Shown: positions 1-9,505, counted from the stretch's first letter. The stretch is DNA of 64,000 nt from Sporocytophaga myxococcoides DSM 11118 (GCF_000426725.1 NZ_KE384560.1:828960-892959); one strand, 5' to 3'. Translations and numbers: made by a program. The notes: generated by a model from the sequence alone, not told the origin.

Positions 1-1380
1 CTCTTCAAGTGGTTTTCCTTTTTCAGGGTTTACCATCTTTACAAAGTTTGCATACCCTTTTATTGAAGCAAGTAAATTGTTGCTATTGTTCCAGTGTTTT
101 CCTTTTATTGTTCCCTCTTTTTCTATTTGATGCAACAGGGCTCTGAATTTATCCAACTCCTTCCTGCATACGCTCGGCTTGTCATTAACAACAATTCCTG
201 TTACTTCTTTTCTTGCGCCCTTCCTTTGTACACGAAGTTTATCAGGATTAATATAAAGCTTTTCGTCTTTTATTATTTTCTTAACAAAACCTAGAAGAGT
301 AGAAGTATTAGAAGTTGCTACTCCTGATGCAGAGAAGGTGAGATCGTCTGCATACCTTGTATAGTTGAAATTTAGTTTGCTTGCAATTCCTTTTAATCTC
401 AGATCAAGTTTACGGCAAATAAGATTAGTGATTGCCGGGCTGGTCGGTGCTCCCTGTGGAAGAAATCTGTCGCTACCTGCAGCATAGTATGTTTCTCCGT
501 CCAGTTCCACCTGATCACAGTCCGGTTCAGTACAGATCAAAGCGAATATGGTAGAAATCTGTTCAGAATACCCCAATGCAATAAACAATCCTTTAACTCT
601 TCGATAATTGATGGAAGGGAAGAAATCCTTAAGATCTATATTTACAACAACATCAGCTTTCACGTGTGGCAATGCATTACTGACAATGGATTTCTTCTTG
701 ACAAAGCCATGTGCCGATTCTGTTGGATCAATTTTATTAAGAATGTTTTCAAGTATCCAATGCTGAGCCTTTTTAAGCCTGGGCATAGGAGTAGAGATAA
801 GTCGTTTACCTCCTGTTTTTTTGGGAATATAAAACCTTTTGTAATGATTGATTTTACTGATAGTTCTATTGTAGGAAAGAAATCTTAGTTCACCTATAGT
901 GATCTTCATTGCTGCAGATAATTCTTCTGCAGTTTGGAGTACAGGCAATTGGTATTTTAAAAGCTTGCTGTTCTCGCTTATCTGGTTATTTAAACCTTTA
1001 GAAACTTTTTCCCCGAGATAAATAATGTTTTTATCTCTGAGTTCTTTCCATCTTGCAGCTTTGGCTTCTCTCTTTTGTTTTCTGAGAATTTTGTTTTCTT
1101 CTCTCTTTTTTCTGGATTGTTCAAGTCTTGCTTGCCTTACCTTTTTCAGCGCTTCTTCTCTGTTTTGATAAATCCGCTGCTGCTGAAGTAGCTTATTCAG
1201 TTCTTTGATAAGGTCAGCCTCTTTGTGGATCAGCATCTCCGGAATTACGGAAGCTCCTTCATCACTTTTCCAGAAGCCTAGTCGCTGCATTTCTTCAAGT
1301 ATTACAGCATTTCTGCCGCTTGATTTAATGCGCTCATACAACTGTTGTCTGGTCGGCTGAGAGTTTTCTGTGTTGGCCAT
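1..1380 (-). CDS. Retron reverse transcriptase (3' end cut by window edge)
   Basis: Translating the minus strand from the ATG at 1380 gives 460 open codons to the window edge. The product would use the adjacent structured RNA as template to make msDNA. Visible RT landmarks are a DLKDFFPSI-type motif (D249), the retron-specific NAxxH motif (N235-ALP-H239), QGAPTSP (309-315), the catalytic YADD (343-346) and the retron VTG triplet (393-395). The first ~140 residues are an N-terminal extension rich in charged helix, as in the longer retron RTs. The C-terminal end reads like the usual retron RT thumb end, so only a short tail should be missing. It lacks the maturase/HNH regions of group II intron RTs. 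It lies 3' of the msr-msd locus and of two putative effector genes on the same strand. Family call is strong; activity is inferred. Confidence 0.95.
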   Translation of the reverse strand, partial: MANTENSQPTRQQLYERIKSSGRNAVILEEMQRLGFWKSDEGASVIPEMLIHKEADLIKELNKLLQQQRIYQNREEALKKVRQARLEQSRKKREENKILRKQKREAKAARWKELRDKNIIYLGEKVSKGLNNQISENSKLLKYQLPVLQTAEELSAAMKITIGELRFLSYNRTISKINHYKRFYIPKKTGGKRLISTPMPRLKKAQHWILENILNKIDPTESAHGFVKKKSIVSNALPHVKADVVVNIDLKDFFPSINYRRVKGLFIALGYSEQISTIFALICTEPDCDQVELDGETYYAAGSDRFLPQGAPTSPAITNLICRKLDLRLKGIASKLNFNYTRYADDLTFSASGVATSNTSTLLGFVKKIIKDEKLYINPDKLRVQRKGARKEVTGIVVNDKPSVCRKELDKFRALLHQIEKEGTIKGKHWNNSNNLLASIKGYANFVKMVNPEKGKPLEE

Positions 1381-1392
1381 AGGAGTATAAAA

Positions 1393-1619
1393 AATGGTAG
1401 TGTACAGGATATTCTTCGTCATTCTGAGGACCGGATTGGTCAACTCCAGCGAGACGTCACTATATGCTTATTTCAATTCCTGGAATTCTCACCGGAAATG
1501 AGCATATAGTGGCAGGATCGCACAGTTAAGAACGAGCCGGTGGCGCGTTAGTAAGCTGTGTACAAGGACTGTGATACACAGCCCGGGTTGCAAGATTTTA
1601 ATACCCTGCCACTACCATT
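1393..1619 (-). ncRNA. Retron msr-msd non-coding RNA
   Basis: This 227-nt stretch between the SWIM gene and the RT has the layout of a retron RNA read on the minus strand. Its ends form a perfect 10-bp inverted repeat (1610-1619 with 1393-1402), matching the a1/a2 pair. Near the 5' part are two hairpins: 1577-1584 with 1566-1573 (one G-U), and a two-part stem 1556-1560/1521-1525 plus 1542-1549/1531-1538 (one mismatch, 3-nt loop). These would be msr. Then comes a long ~19-bp hairpin (1495-1513 with 1456-1474, including G-U pairs), with a further small palindrome in its loop; this would be msd. The RT start codon is only 12 nt beyond a2. The branching guanosine was not assigned. Boundaries are from pairing only. 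Confidence 0.85.
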
Positions 1620-1654
1620 ACAAAGCTAATTTTTATATTTATCTGTTACAAACT

Positions 1655-3298
1655 TTAATACAAATTTTGTTTTTTTCTGAAAGCAATTCTCAAAGCAAGC
1701 ATATGCTCGCATGGTCCCTGCATCAGTTTATTCTGCTGAAAGAAATTACAACTACACTTTCCACTTACTATTCTTTCATCACTGTCTATCACAAGTTCTG
1801 GTTTATAAGTATGGTTATCTTCTTTAACGCTTCCTGTTAACTTTTGCTTTCCTCCGGATACTTCTGCATTGAATTGAATGCTTCTGTTATTGAAGAATCT
1901 ATTGGCTTTTTCTTCTCTTGCATTGGAAAATCTAAGTGATTCAAGTGGTAAGCTTTCTCTTGAAAGCTCTCGTATTCTATAACAATTATTGTTTATATCA
2001 TAAATTGCCTTTCCTTGCTGGGTAAAGGCTGACAAAGCTCCAAGGACGAGGGATTTATCCAATTGAAGTCTGGAGGCCAATACTTCTGGCTTTTCCACCC
2101 ATTTTTCTTTTAATCCTATAAAAACCTTTTGCATGGTCATAGGATCTGCTTCGGCTCTTGGAGCAAGAAGGTCAAAGTTGCCCAGGCGAGACCAGTCATT
2201 AGCTGTCCAACCAGACAAGCCAAGTGTAAAATTCATGTCTCCTAAATCTGCTACATAAAAGGTGGGAAGGCCAGAACCCAAAAGAACAACTTTAAAAGAT
2301 TTTGCTACTGGTATTAATCTTTCTAACAACAGTAATCTTCTTCTTCCCCATACTCTGATTTCTTTAGCTTCATTTCCCGTATAAATAGATCTAAGACATT
2401 TGATTTCATAATTCCAGGGTTCAAAGATCAATCTTATGGGTTCTCCGGGTTTCAGGATATACCGGATGGATCTTGGTCCTTCTTTTTCTTTATGTCTTTT
2501 GAGTACAAAACAGATGTTGTATACATCCATAGGATGTAATTCGAAAGATGTAGCAGGAATTGACATCGCTGAACTAACCTGCAGGAATCCTCTTACCCAG
2601 CTTGCAGGTACATCTATTTTAACTTCTTTATAGCTTTCTTCTGCAGTTGTCTGAACCTCAAATCCGGAAGGGTCTATATTGAAATGCGTATCCTTATATT
2701 CTCGTATCTTCTGAAATTCATTATACAAGCTTGAGGAATAATCGATATTCGTCGTGCCGCATTTAAATTCGCTCAGGTTTTTAAATACATTATAGTTACA
2801 CCCGAGTTTGCCATAAGAAGATTCGTCCTGACTGAAGCACTCAAAAAATAATTCGTCCGGATGAATGGTTATAACAGGGTCATATACCCTCATTAGCTCC
2901 GGGCTGGTTCGGTATAGGTACTGAAAATATTTGTTTTGAGCTTTGTAAAAGGGTTCCATTACATTATATTTCTCCCTTCTTACTTTTTCAAGCTCTAACC
3001 TTATGCCTTTAAGTTTTTGTTCCACATCTTCTGCGCCTCCCAGATATTGAGCAAGCCAGATATCTTCTTGTTCTTTTGCCCATGTTTTGTAATCCGTTTT
3101 GTCTTTTGGCTTAAAACGAAAATCAGAAACTACTATGTCATGAAGGGCAGAGATGGCTTCTCTGAACGGAATATGTTTGTTAAGATATCCTGAGAAGTAG
3201 GTTGGTTCACGAAATATATCAGGCGCAAAATTCATGCTTGTAGAACCTGAAGTATTTTTAACCGTAGTATCTCCTTTAAATTTATAATTGAATTCCAT
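1655..3298 (-). CDS. Winged-helix + SWIM zinc-finger protein (retron-associated, WHSWIM-like)
   Basis: A 547-residue soluble protein. The C-terminal end carries a SWIM zinc finger: Cys515-x-Cys517 followed by Cys530-x-His532, expected to bind zinc and nucleic acid or protein. Just before it, about residues 400-445, is a segment with the helix-turn-helix and wing pattern of a winged helix. The N-terminal ~380 residues have no domain I recognise. The gene starts 3 nt after the WGR/HEAT gene stops and ends 35 nt before the retron RNA, so it is very probably co-transcribed with both. This pairing of a WH-SWIM and a HEAT/ARM-repeat protein with a retron is, from memory, the type XIII retron set. 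E. coli YehQ is a distant SWIM parallel. Role as effector or regulator of the retron is inferred. Confidence 0.82.
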   Translation of the reverse strand: MEFNYKFKGDTTVKNTSGSTSMNFAPDIFREPTYFSGYLNKHIPFREAISALHDIVVSDFRFKPKDKTDYKTWAKEQEDIWLAQYLGGAEDVEQKLKGIRLELEKVRREKYNVMEPFYKAQNKYFQYLYRTSPELMRVYDPVITIHPDELFFECFSQDESSYGKLGCNYNVFKNLSEFKCGTTNIDYSSSLYNEFQKIREYKDTHFNIDPSGFEVQTTAEESYKEVKIDVPASWVRGFLQVSSAMSIPATSFELHPMDVYNICFVLKRHKEKEGPRSIRYILKPGEPIRLIFEPWNYEIKCLRSIYTGNEAKEIRVWGRRRLLLLERLIPVAKSFKVVLLGSGLPTFYVADLGDMNFTLGLSGWTANDWSRLGNFDLLAPRAEADPMTMQKVFIGLKEKWVEKPEVLASRLQLDKSLVLGALSAFTQQGKAIYDINNNCYRIRELSRESLPLESLRFSNAREEKANRFFNNRSIQFNAEVSGGKQKLTGSVKEDNHTYKPELVIDSDERIVSGKCSCNFFQQNKLMQGPCEHMLALRIAFRKKQNLY

Positions 3299-3301
3299 CG
3301 G

Positions 3302-6300
3302 TTATTTCTTTACATATTCAGAATAGTCAACTACTTTAACTAGGTTGGGTAATGAAGGATATTTTTTTCGGATATCTCTGAGAGCGGCAATACATCCGGC
3401 CTTTTCCGATATTGCCATTGAACCAGATACTCTGTTAAGAATTTCCGATGCAATCTGTGCAATGGATTCATCTTTCAAAGCTTCTTTTCTCAGAAATTCC
3501 ATTGCTCGAACCTTTGCTGCTTTACCTTTATTTACCTGAGAGAGTAAGGTGGTAAAATATGGCTTCAGTTTTTCAATAATGTCCGGTTTTCCTCCTGCAT
3601 ATGTTTCAATGTATGAAGAAGTAAATAACTGCAATCTTGTGTCCGGGTGCTGACTTAATTTTAATAAATATTCTTCTCCGTCTTCGCTCTTAAAGGATTT
3701 CATAATCATTTCCTTTCCAAAGTTCTGAACTGTTTCCCTTGTGCTGTCACAAAGAGCAATAAGATTTTCTGCAGACCAGTCTTCCTGTTTGAATTTATTT
3801 CTGAAATAATCAAAAGCAAAGTTTCTTGTGTCTTCCCAGTCTGAATCTACAATTTTCAATGCTTCTTCCTTATTTTCCTTTACCTTGGAAAGATTGTTAT
3901 TGTAGTAGTCCCATGCATATTTTCTTACTTCTTCATTAGGGTTACCAGATATTTTTACCAATTCTTCTATTGACAAATCTTCTTCTCTAATGGTCATTTT
4001 CAGCAATGCAGTTCCCAGTTGTTGTGCAGATCTGAATTTTGAATTAAGAAGACCAAGGCTCTGATTTTTATTGATGACTGAAAGACTGCTACTTAGTTCT
4101 GTTGTGAGAAGACTTAGTAAATCCTGATGCAGGCCTTCATAAGTTTCCTTCATCAGAAATGCAGGAACAAACAAATTAATAAGCTCATTGCCGAATACTG
4201 GGTACGCTTTGTTAAGCTTTGCTATAATTGGTCTCACAGCATTGCGGACGTCCGGAAGGGGAGATAAACAAAAGCTGATGAGAAGCTCTTTTTTCTCTAA
4301 TAATGATGTTTCAGAAAATCTTCCTAACAGCTCAATACCCGCAGATCTTGCTTTTCCATTTTCTGATTTTAAAAGAGCTTGAAGAAGGTCTCCTGGAATC
4401 AGTTCAGGATTTAATTTTTTATAAACTAGTATCGATCCGGCAATTGCATGAACTTCTGGAGATTTATGTTGAAGCAAATCTTTGATGATGTCTGTCCCAA
4501 TGAAATCCAGTTGGCTTTTAAAGATATGAAGCAATGCCTGGCCTGCATGTGAAATAAATTGTTGATCATCTTCTGATTTAACTTCAGTTTTGATGATGGT
4601 AGCAAGAATTTTTCCAATGATTATTTGAGCTTGTTCATCAGGAATGTTTGCTGAAACCAGAAGAGATCTTACTTTGGTTTGAATTGAAGGATTCCTCAGG
4701 AAAATCAATTCTGTAATGAATTCTGAATTACTTATGAAAACTTGTTTCTGTTCTTCAATCCATTGCAGAGCCTGTTCGTTGGCTTCATGTAAAGGACTTT
4801 GAAGCATTCCAAGTAACAATTGCGTGTCAGGATTAGCTTTATTATAAACTTTCAGAGCTTCTTCCAGACCAACCTTTCTTGTTATTTCGAAAGCGGTATT
4901 CAGAAAGTTTACAATATTCCCAGTAGTGAGCTGATTAGCGAATTCAGGATTTGATCTAAAAATCTTTAAGGCGAACTCATGCACCTGTAACGCTCTGGAA
5001 AATGATAAGAGCCTGATGATCTCTAGTGTTGCATTGTTCCAAAGTTCAGGAAATGCTTCTTCTCTCTGAGATGGCGCTTCATTGCCTGGGATATAAGGTG
5101 CTATACATTGCCATCCGTTTAGTCCCAAGGTGTATCTCGGACTGTTCTGGAACAGAATAAAGTTGAATGCCCTATATACTGCATTCGTTTCGAAGTATGT
5201 CTTGGTCTCAATTACATCGTGCCTCTTTGTTTGCTTGTTATATACATATGTATATGTGGAACGATGAAAGGAGGGCTTGCCGTCTTTGCTATCGTCAAAA
5301 GCTAATAATACTCCGCAAGCCATTTCTTTGTATGATGAAGAGCTCGCTTCGCCAAGCTTTCTAAGTGACCTGAGAATTCTTGCCGAAAGGTACCTTTTGG
5401 TTTTACTGCTAAAAGCCCCTTTATCACTATATGGTCCCGGGGAATGTTTATCTATATTTTTTGCAACAATCCCAAAGGTTTCATAATCCTCCCACATTTC
5501 AGCCATTTTAAATATATGTCTGATATGTTTGAAATAATTAAAGGTGAGAGGAACATCATTAATTATCCTTGATAATATTCTCTTTAATTCGATATTATTA
5601 TGAGATAACCGATAAAGTGCAGACAGGTATTCATTGGATGTTGATTGAGTTTTAAAGAGTAATTCTTTAAGTTGAATCTCAAGCCCTGAATAATCTGACG
5701 ACTGAAGCAATTTATTTATATGCTCTGGAAGCATTGCAAGAAGAGACTCTCCGACTGTTTTTCTTTCCGCAGGATCAGAAATTTTGAATAATGCCTCTGA
5801 TACAATTTCTTTTAAATACTGAGGATAGTCCTGGTTTTTTTGTAATGATTTGAGGAAAGAGATGGAGTTGGTATTCCCGCATTTCCCGATAGTCCAAACT
5901 GCAGAATAAACGGAAACATTGTCGGACTGGTGAGCCAGTTTTTGAATGAAAGGAATTGCCTCAGAAATATTAAGTTCTCCTGCTCTCCAGAATACTCTGG
6001 ACAATGGCCAGTTTTCGGGTTCATCACCATCAACAGCGTTTTTCAGAATTTTCAGAATAGCTTTCTTTCTCCGGTCATTGTCTTTGGAACTTTGAGCAGG
6101 TTTGTTAACAACGCCCATCGGTTCACCCTCTGTAGAATATCCTTTACTTCTTTTTTCCTTTTCAAGAGCATCAAAAACTTTATTCGCTTCCTGCAGGTCT
6201 ACAGGAAATATAGTTTTGGTGCCTTCTTTCAGGGTAGCGCCTCTTCTTCCATAACGGAAATTCACCAGAAATCCATCTCCGGATTCGCAAAGGTCAATTT

Positions 6301-6361
6301 CATAAACTTTGTCAGAGGTTCCTTCCTGAAAGTATAATTTTATTTGCTTTATCAGTTTCAA
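3302..6361 (-). CDS. WGR-domain HEAT/ARM-repeat protein (retron-associated)
   Basis: A 1019-residue protein. Residues ~1-75 are a WGR domain (the YGRRGA core near residue 38), the fold known from PARPs and from MolR/YehI-type proteins, where it contacts nucleic acid or protein. From about residue 95 to the end the sequence is a string of helical pairs typical of HEAT/ARM repeats. There is no signal peptide or membrane segment, so it should be cytosolic. It is the first gene of the operon that continues into the WH-SWIM gene (3-nt gap), the retron RNA and the RT. The likely role is a large scaffold or toxin-like effector held by the RT-msDNA complex, by analogy with other tripartite retrons. 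An alternative is a MolR-like protein unrelated to the retron, but the gene order argues against this. Confidence 0.82.
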   Translation of the reverse strand: MKLIKQIKLYFQEGTSDKVYEIDLCESGDGFLVNFRYGRRGATLKEGTKTIFPVDLQEANKVFDALEKEKRSKGYSTEGEPMGVVNKPAQSSKDNDRRKKAILKILKNAVDGDEPENWPLSRVFWRAGELNISEAIPFIQKLAHQSDNVSVYSAVWTIGKCGNTNSISFLKSLQKNQDYPQYLKEIVSEALFKISDPAERKTVGESLLAMLPEHINKLLQSSDYSGLEIQLKELLFKTQSTSNEYLSALYRLSHNNIELKRILSRIINDVPLTFNYFKHIRHIFKMAEMWEDYETFGIVAKNIDKHSPGPYSDKGAFSSKTKRYLSARILRSLRKLGEASSSSYKEMACGVLLAFDDSKDGKPSFHRSTYTYVYNKQTKRHDVIETKTYFETNAVYRAFNFILFQNSPRYTLGLNGWQCIAPYIPGNEAPSQREEAFPELWNNATLEIIRLLSFSRALQVHEFALKIFRSNPEFANQLTTGNIVNFLNTAFEITRKVGLEEALKVYNKANPDTQLLLGMLQSPLHEANEQALQWIEEQKQVFISNSEFITELIFLRNPSIQTKVRSLLVSANIPDEQAQIIIGKILATIIKTEVKSEDDQQFISHAGQALLHIFKSQLDFIGTDIIKDLLQHKSPEVHAIAGSILVYKKLNPELIPGDLLQALLKSENGKARSAGIELLGRFSETSLLEKKELLISFCLSPLPDVRNAVRPIIAKLNKAYPVFGNELINLFVPAFLMKETYEGLHQDLLSLLTTELSSSLSVINKNQSLGLLNSKFRSAQQLGTALLKMTIREEDLSIEELVKISGNPNEEVRKYAWDYYNNNLSKVKENKEEALKIVDSDWEDTRNFAFDYFRNKFKQEDWSAENLIALCDSTRETVQNFGKEMIMKSFKSEDGEEYLLKLSQHPDTRLQLFTSSYIETYAGGKPDIIEKLKPYFTTLLSQVNKGKAAKVRAMEFLRKEALKDESIAQIASEILNRVSGSMAISEKAGCIAALRDIRKKYPSLPNLVKVVDYSEYVKK

Positions 6362-6687
6362 AACAATTAGAGTTAAAAGTTTTCTGATTAAAAATGAATA
6401 TCATTCAAAATATGAAGTGACAAAATAGTTAATATCGATAGTAATTTCCAATAAATGATTCATTTTTCGATTGGAAGTCCAGTAGAAAAATTAGGATCTG
6501 GGCTATTAAGAATTTTGGTGTAAGGGAAAAAAATGACCGAATATTTTTTTCTTGAAAAAATTTAACTTTTAAAGTTCTTTTTATATATATTTGATTATCA
6601 TTTTTAGTTAAGGTAAAAATAGCTTTTAACCATTTATTTACTAACCTTTTTATTGTATAACCGTAATCGAATTACAATTCTGAATCA
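6362..6687. other. Divergent intergenic region between retron operon and flotillin operon
   Basis: An A+T-rich 326-nt stretch with no credible ORF. It must hold the promoters of both divergent operons. The only regular element I see is a 13-nt palindrome at 6564-6576 (AACTTT, T, AAAGTT), a possible operator. No clear Bacteroidota -7 box (TAnnTTTG) was found. Confidence 0.5.
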
Positions 6688-7323
6688 ATGAATGAATTAT
6701 TAACGGAATCTTTTAAAAATTCAAATTTACCAGTTACCATTTTACTTCTTCTGGTGTTGTTTTATTGGGTTATAAACCTGGTCGGTTTGTTTGATCTGGA
6801 CATGCTTCATGGCGATGTTGAACTGGATAAGGGACACATCGAAGTTGAAACGGATTCTGACTCAATTTTAGGAAAGACTTTTGATTTCGGAGATCTTCCA
6901 ATAGCCATCGTAATCAGTTTCTTCGTCCTTTTTTTCTGGATGATCACAATATTGACGAATTACTATCTTGGGAATTCTTCCTTATTTTTTGCTTTAATAA
7001 TATATATTCCCGCAATCATAGGGTCTTTTATTGTAACACGTCTCATTACAATTCCACTGGCCAAAATATATAGTTTGCTTAAATTAAATACGGAAGAGGC
7101 TGATACAATTAGCGACTATACCGGTTCTGTCTGTACAGTTTTTGTGGAAACTACTTCAGAAAGAAATGGTCAGGGAGAAATCAACAGGAATGGCGACCCG
7201 ATCAGAATTAATATTAGGACATATCCCGGTAAGTTGCTTTCAAAAGGAAGTTCAGCTCTTTTAATCGAATATGTCAAAGGTGGCGAGTACTATATCGCTG
7301 AACCATATGATTCCGAAAAATAA
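6688..7323 (+). CDS. YqiJ/NfeD-like OB-fold membrane protein
   Basis: A 211-residue membrane protein with predicted helices near residues 16-35, 73-92 and 97-117, followed by a soluble C-terminal region (~140-211) with the beta pattern of an NfeD-type OB fold. Proteins of this type (E. coli YqiJ) are encoded next to flotillins and partner with them in the membrane. Here the flotillin gene follows after 46 nt, so the two form an operon. The family call rests on the helix layout, the Gly-rich OB region and the neighbour rather than on a sharp motif. It opens the plus-strand operon that ends with the giant ATPase. Confidence 0.75.
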   Translation: MNELLTESFKNSNLPVTILLLLVLFYWVINLVGLFDLDMLHGDVELDKGHIEVETDSDSILGKTFDFGDLPIAIVISFFVLFFWMITILTNYYLGNSSLFFALIIYIPAIIGSFIVTRLITIPLAKIYSLLKLNTEEADTISDYTGSVCTVFVETTSERNGQGEINRNGDPIRINIRTYPGKLLSKGSSALLIEYVKGGEYYIAEPYDSEK

Positions 7324-7369
7324 ACTAATTATAAACACATATTAACAACTCTTATAAATCTTAAATCCA

Positions 7370-9484
7370 ATGTTAGAGAATGTATTAATGACGACAATTC
7401 TGATAGGAATTTTTTTCGTCGTGATGATCCTTGTTCTGTTAGTAAAATGGTATAAAAAAGTACCACAAGGAAAAGCTATCGTAAGAACAGGTGCAGGAGG
7501 AACGAAGGTTACATTTACTGCTATGTTTGTGATTCCGGTTCTTCATAAAATGGAGATCATGGATATCTCTCTGAAAACACTACACATAAAAAGAATTGGA
7601 AAAGATGGGCTTATTTGTCAGGATAACATACGTGCAGATATAGAAGTGGCTTTTTTTGTAAGAGTGAATAAAGGAGGAGAAGATGTTATAAAAGTAGCTC
7701 AGACAATTGGTTGTGAGCGTGCTTCGCACAAAGAAACACTTGTTTCTATTTTTGATTCGAAGTTTTCGGAGGCCCTGAAAACGGTAGGTAGAAGATTTGA
7801 TTTTGTATCTCTCTATTCAGACAGAGATAAATTTAAAAAAGAAATCCTTGATATCATCGGTACTGACCTAAACGGATATCATCTTGATGATTGTGCTATA
7901 GATTATCTTGAGCAGACTTCACTGGAGTTTATGAAAACTGATAATATCCTTGATTCACAAGGTATCAAGAAGATCACTGAAATTACAGCTCAACAAAAGA
8001 TTCTTGCAAATGAAATCAAAAGAAATGAAGAAAAGGTACTTCGTAAGCAGGATGTAGAAGCAAAAGAGGCTATTCTGGAGTTGAACCGTCAGCTTGCTGA
8101 AAGTGAAGAGAAACAGCAGAGAGAGATTGCCATTATTCGTGCAAGAGAAAAAGCCGAAGCCGATAAGGTAATGGCAGAAGAAAAGCTGAAATCAGAACTT
8201 GCCAGAATAAAATCAGAAGAAGGCATTCAGGTTGCCGAGGAAAATAAACAAAGACAAATTATTGTGGCTTCTAAAAGCAAAGAAAGAACGGATGCTGTTG
8301 AAACGCAACGTGTGGAGAAAGATAAGTTACTTGAAGCAAATGAGAAAGAAAGAGTTGTTGCTCTGGCGATAATTGAAAAAGATAAAGCTCTTGAAGAAGA
8401 AAAGAAAAATATTCAGGATGTGATCAGAGAGCGTGTAATGGTTGAAAAAACAGTCGTTACAGAAGAAGAAAAGATAAAAGATGCGAAAGCATTTGCTGAA
8501 GCAAACAGAAATAAAGAAGTAGCAATTACCAATGCAACGACTCAGGCCGAAGAGCTGAAAGTGAAAGAGATCAAAATGGCAGAAGCAATGAAAGCAGCTG
8601 CAGAGATCAAAGCGTTGCAGTTGATGTTAGAAGCTGAAGCTGCTCAAAAGGCATCTGCAAGCCAGGCTGACGCAAGAAGAACAATTGCGGAAGTAACTGT
8701 TCTTGAAGAATCTACCAAAGGTATGGCTGAAGCTCAGGTAATTGAGGCTAAAGCAAAAGCTTTGGAAAAACAAGGAACTACAGAGGCATTGGTTTTAGAG
8801 AAAAAATCTGTTGCAGAGGCGAAAGGTATAGAAGCTAAAGCAACTGCAGAGGCAAAAGGTATAGAAGCCAAAGCTGCTGCTGATGAGAAAAAAGGTACAA
8901 TGGAAGCTACTGTTTTACATAAGAAAATGGAAGCAGAAGCTCAGGGTATCACTCAGAAAGCAGATGCTATGAAGAAACTGGATGGAGTTGGTAAGGATCA
9001 CGAAGAGTTTAAACTTAGATTGGATAAAGAGAAGTCTATCGAGCTTGCTGAGATCACTATTCAGAAAGATATCGCCGAAGCTCAGGCTAAAGTTATCTCT
9101 GAGGCATTGAAGGCTTCTAAGATCGAAATTGTGGGCGGTGAAACAATGTTCTTTGATAAAATTATTGGTTCAATCACAAAAGGAAAGTCGCTTGATAAAA
9201 TGGTAGATAACAGTAAATTGCTTACTGATATCAAAGGCTCATTCTTAGGTGATGGAAATGAGAATTTACTGGAAAGAATACAGGACCTATTAGGCAAGCA
9301 CAAGCTGTCTACTGAGGATATTAAGAACCTTTCTATTTCTGCTCTGATATTAAAGTTAAGCTCAGGAACTGTTGACAATGCTCTTAAAAACACTCTAGCT
9401 TCTGTATTGAATGAAGCAAGAGATTTGGGTATTGCAAACCAGACGCTTGAAAATCTTGGAATAAAGATTAAAACAAAAGAATAA
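7370..9484 (+). CDS. Flotillin-like SPFH protein (YqiK-like)
   Basis: A 704-residue protein with one N-terminal membrane helix (residues ~6-27), an SPFH/band-7 domain (~32-190) and a very long Glu/Ala/Lys-rich coiled coil (~190-560) with the EA-repeat pattern of flotillins. Near residues 480-510 there are near-identical short repeats (A-E-A-K-G-I-E-A-K-A). The C-terminal ~120 residues are a separate helical tail. Flotillins assemble large membrane-attached cages that organise membrane microdomains. The upstream NfeD/YqiJ-like gene is the standard partner, and the downstream giant ATPase begins 22 nt later, suggesting that the ATPase acts at this membrane platform. Confidence 0.92.
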   Translation: MLENVLMTTILIGIFFVVMILVLLVKWYKKVPQGKAIVRTGAGGTKVTFTAMFVIPVLHKMEIMDISLKTLHIKRIGKDGLICQDNIRADIEVAFFVRVNKGGEDVIKVAQTIGCERASHKETLVSIFDSKFSEALKTVGRRFDFVSLYSDRDKFKKEILDIIGTDLNGYHLDDCAIDYLEQTSLEFMKTDNILDSQGIKKITEITAQQKILANEIKRNEEKVLRKQDVEAKEAILELNRQLAESEEKQQREIAIIRAREKAEADKVMAEEKLKSELARIKSEEGIQVAEENKQRQIIVASKSKERTDAVETQRVEKDKLLEANEKERVVALAIIEKDKALEEEKKNIQDVIRERVMVEKTVVTEEEKIKDAKAFAEANRNKEVAITNATTQAEELKVKEIKMAEAMKAAAEIKALQLMLEAEAAQKASASQADARRTIAEVTVLEESTKGMAEAQVIEAKAKALEKQGTTEALVLEKKSVAEAKGIEAKATAEAKGIEAKAAADEKKGTMEATVLHKKMEAEAQGITQKADAMKKLDGVGKDHEEFKLRLDKEKSIELAEITIQKDIAEAQAKVISEALKASKIEIVGGETMFFDKIIGSITKGKSLDKMVDNSKLLTDIKGSFLGDGNENLLERIQDLLGKHKLSTEDIKNLSISALILKLSSGTVDNALKNTLASVLNEARDLGIANQTLENLGIKIKTKE

Positions 9485-9505
9485 AAAGTCAAGATTTAAG
9501 TAATC

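Noticed and set aside
1-1380. Group II intron or DGR reverse transcriptase
   Set aside because: No maturase or HNH region, no intron RNA domains nearby, and the retron NAxxH and VTG motifs plus a flanking msr-msd structure point to a retron.
1571-1840. Small plus-strand ORF of 89 codons
   Set aside because: It overlaps the retron RNA and the end of the SWIM gene in antisense and has no coding character.
5930-6337. Plus-strand ORF of 135 codons
   Set aside because: Antisense shadow inside the WGR-HEAT gene, with no homology-like features.
9082-9492. Minus-strand ORF of 136 codons
   Set aside because: Antisense to the coiled-coil flotillin gene; long antisense frames are common in such codon-biased repeats.
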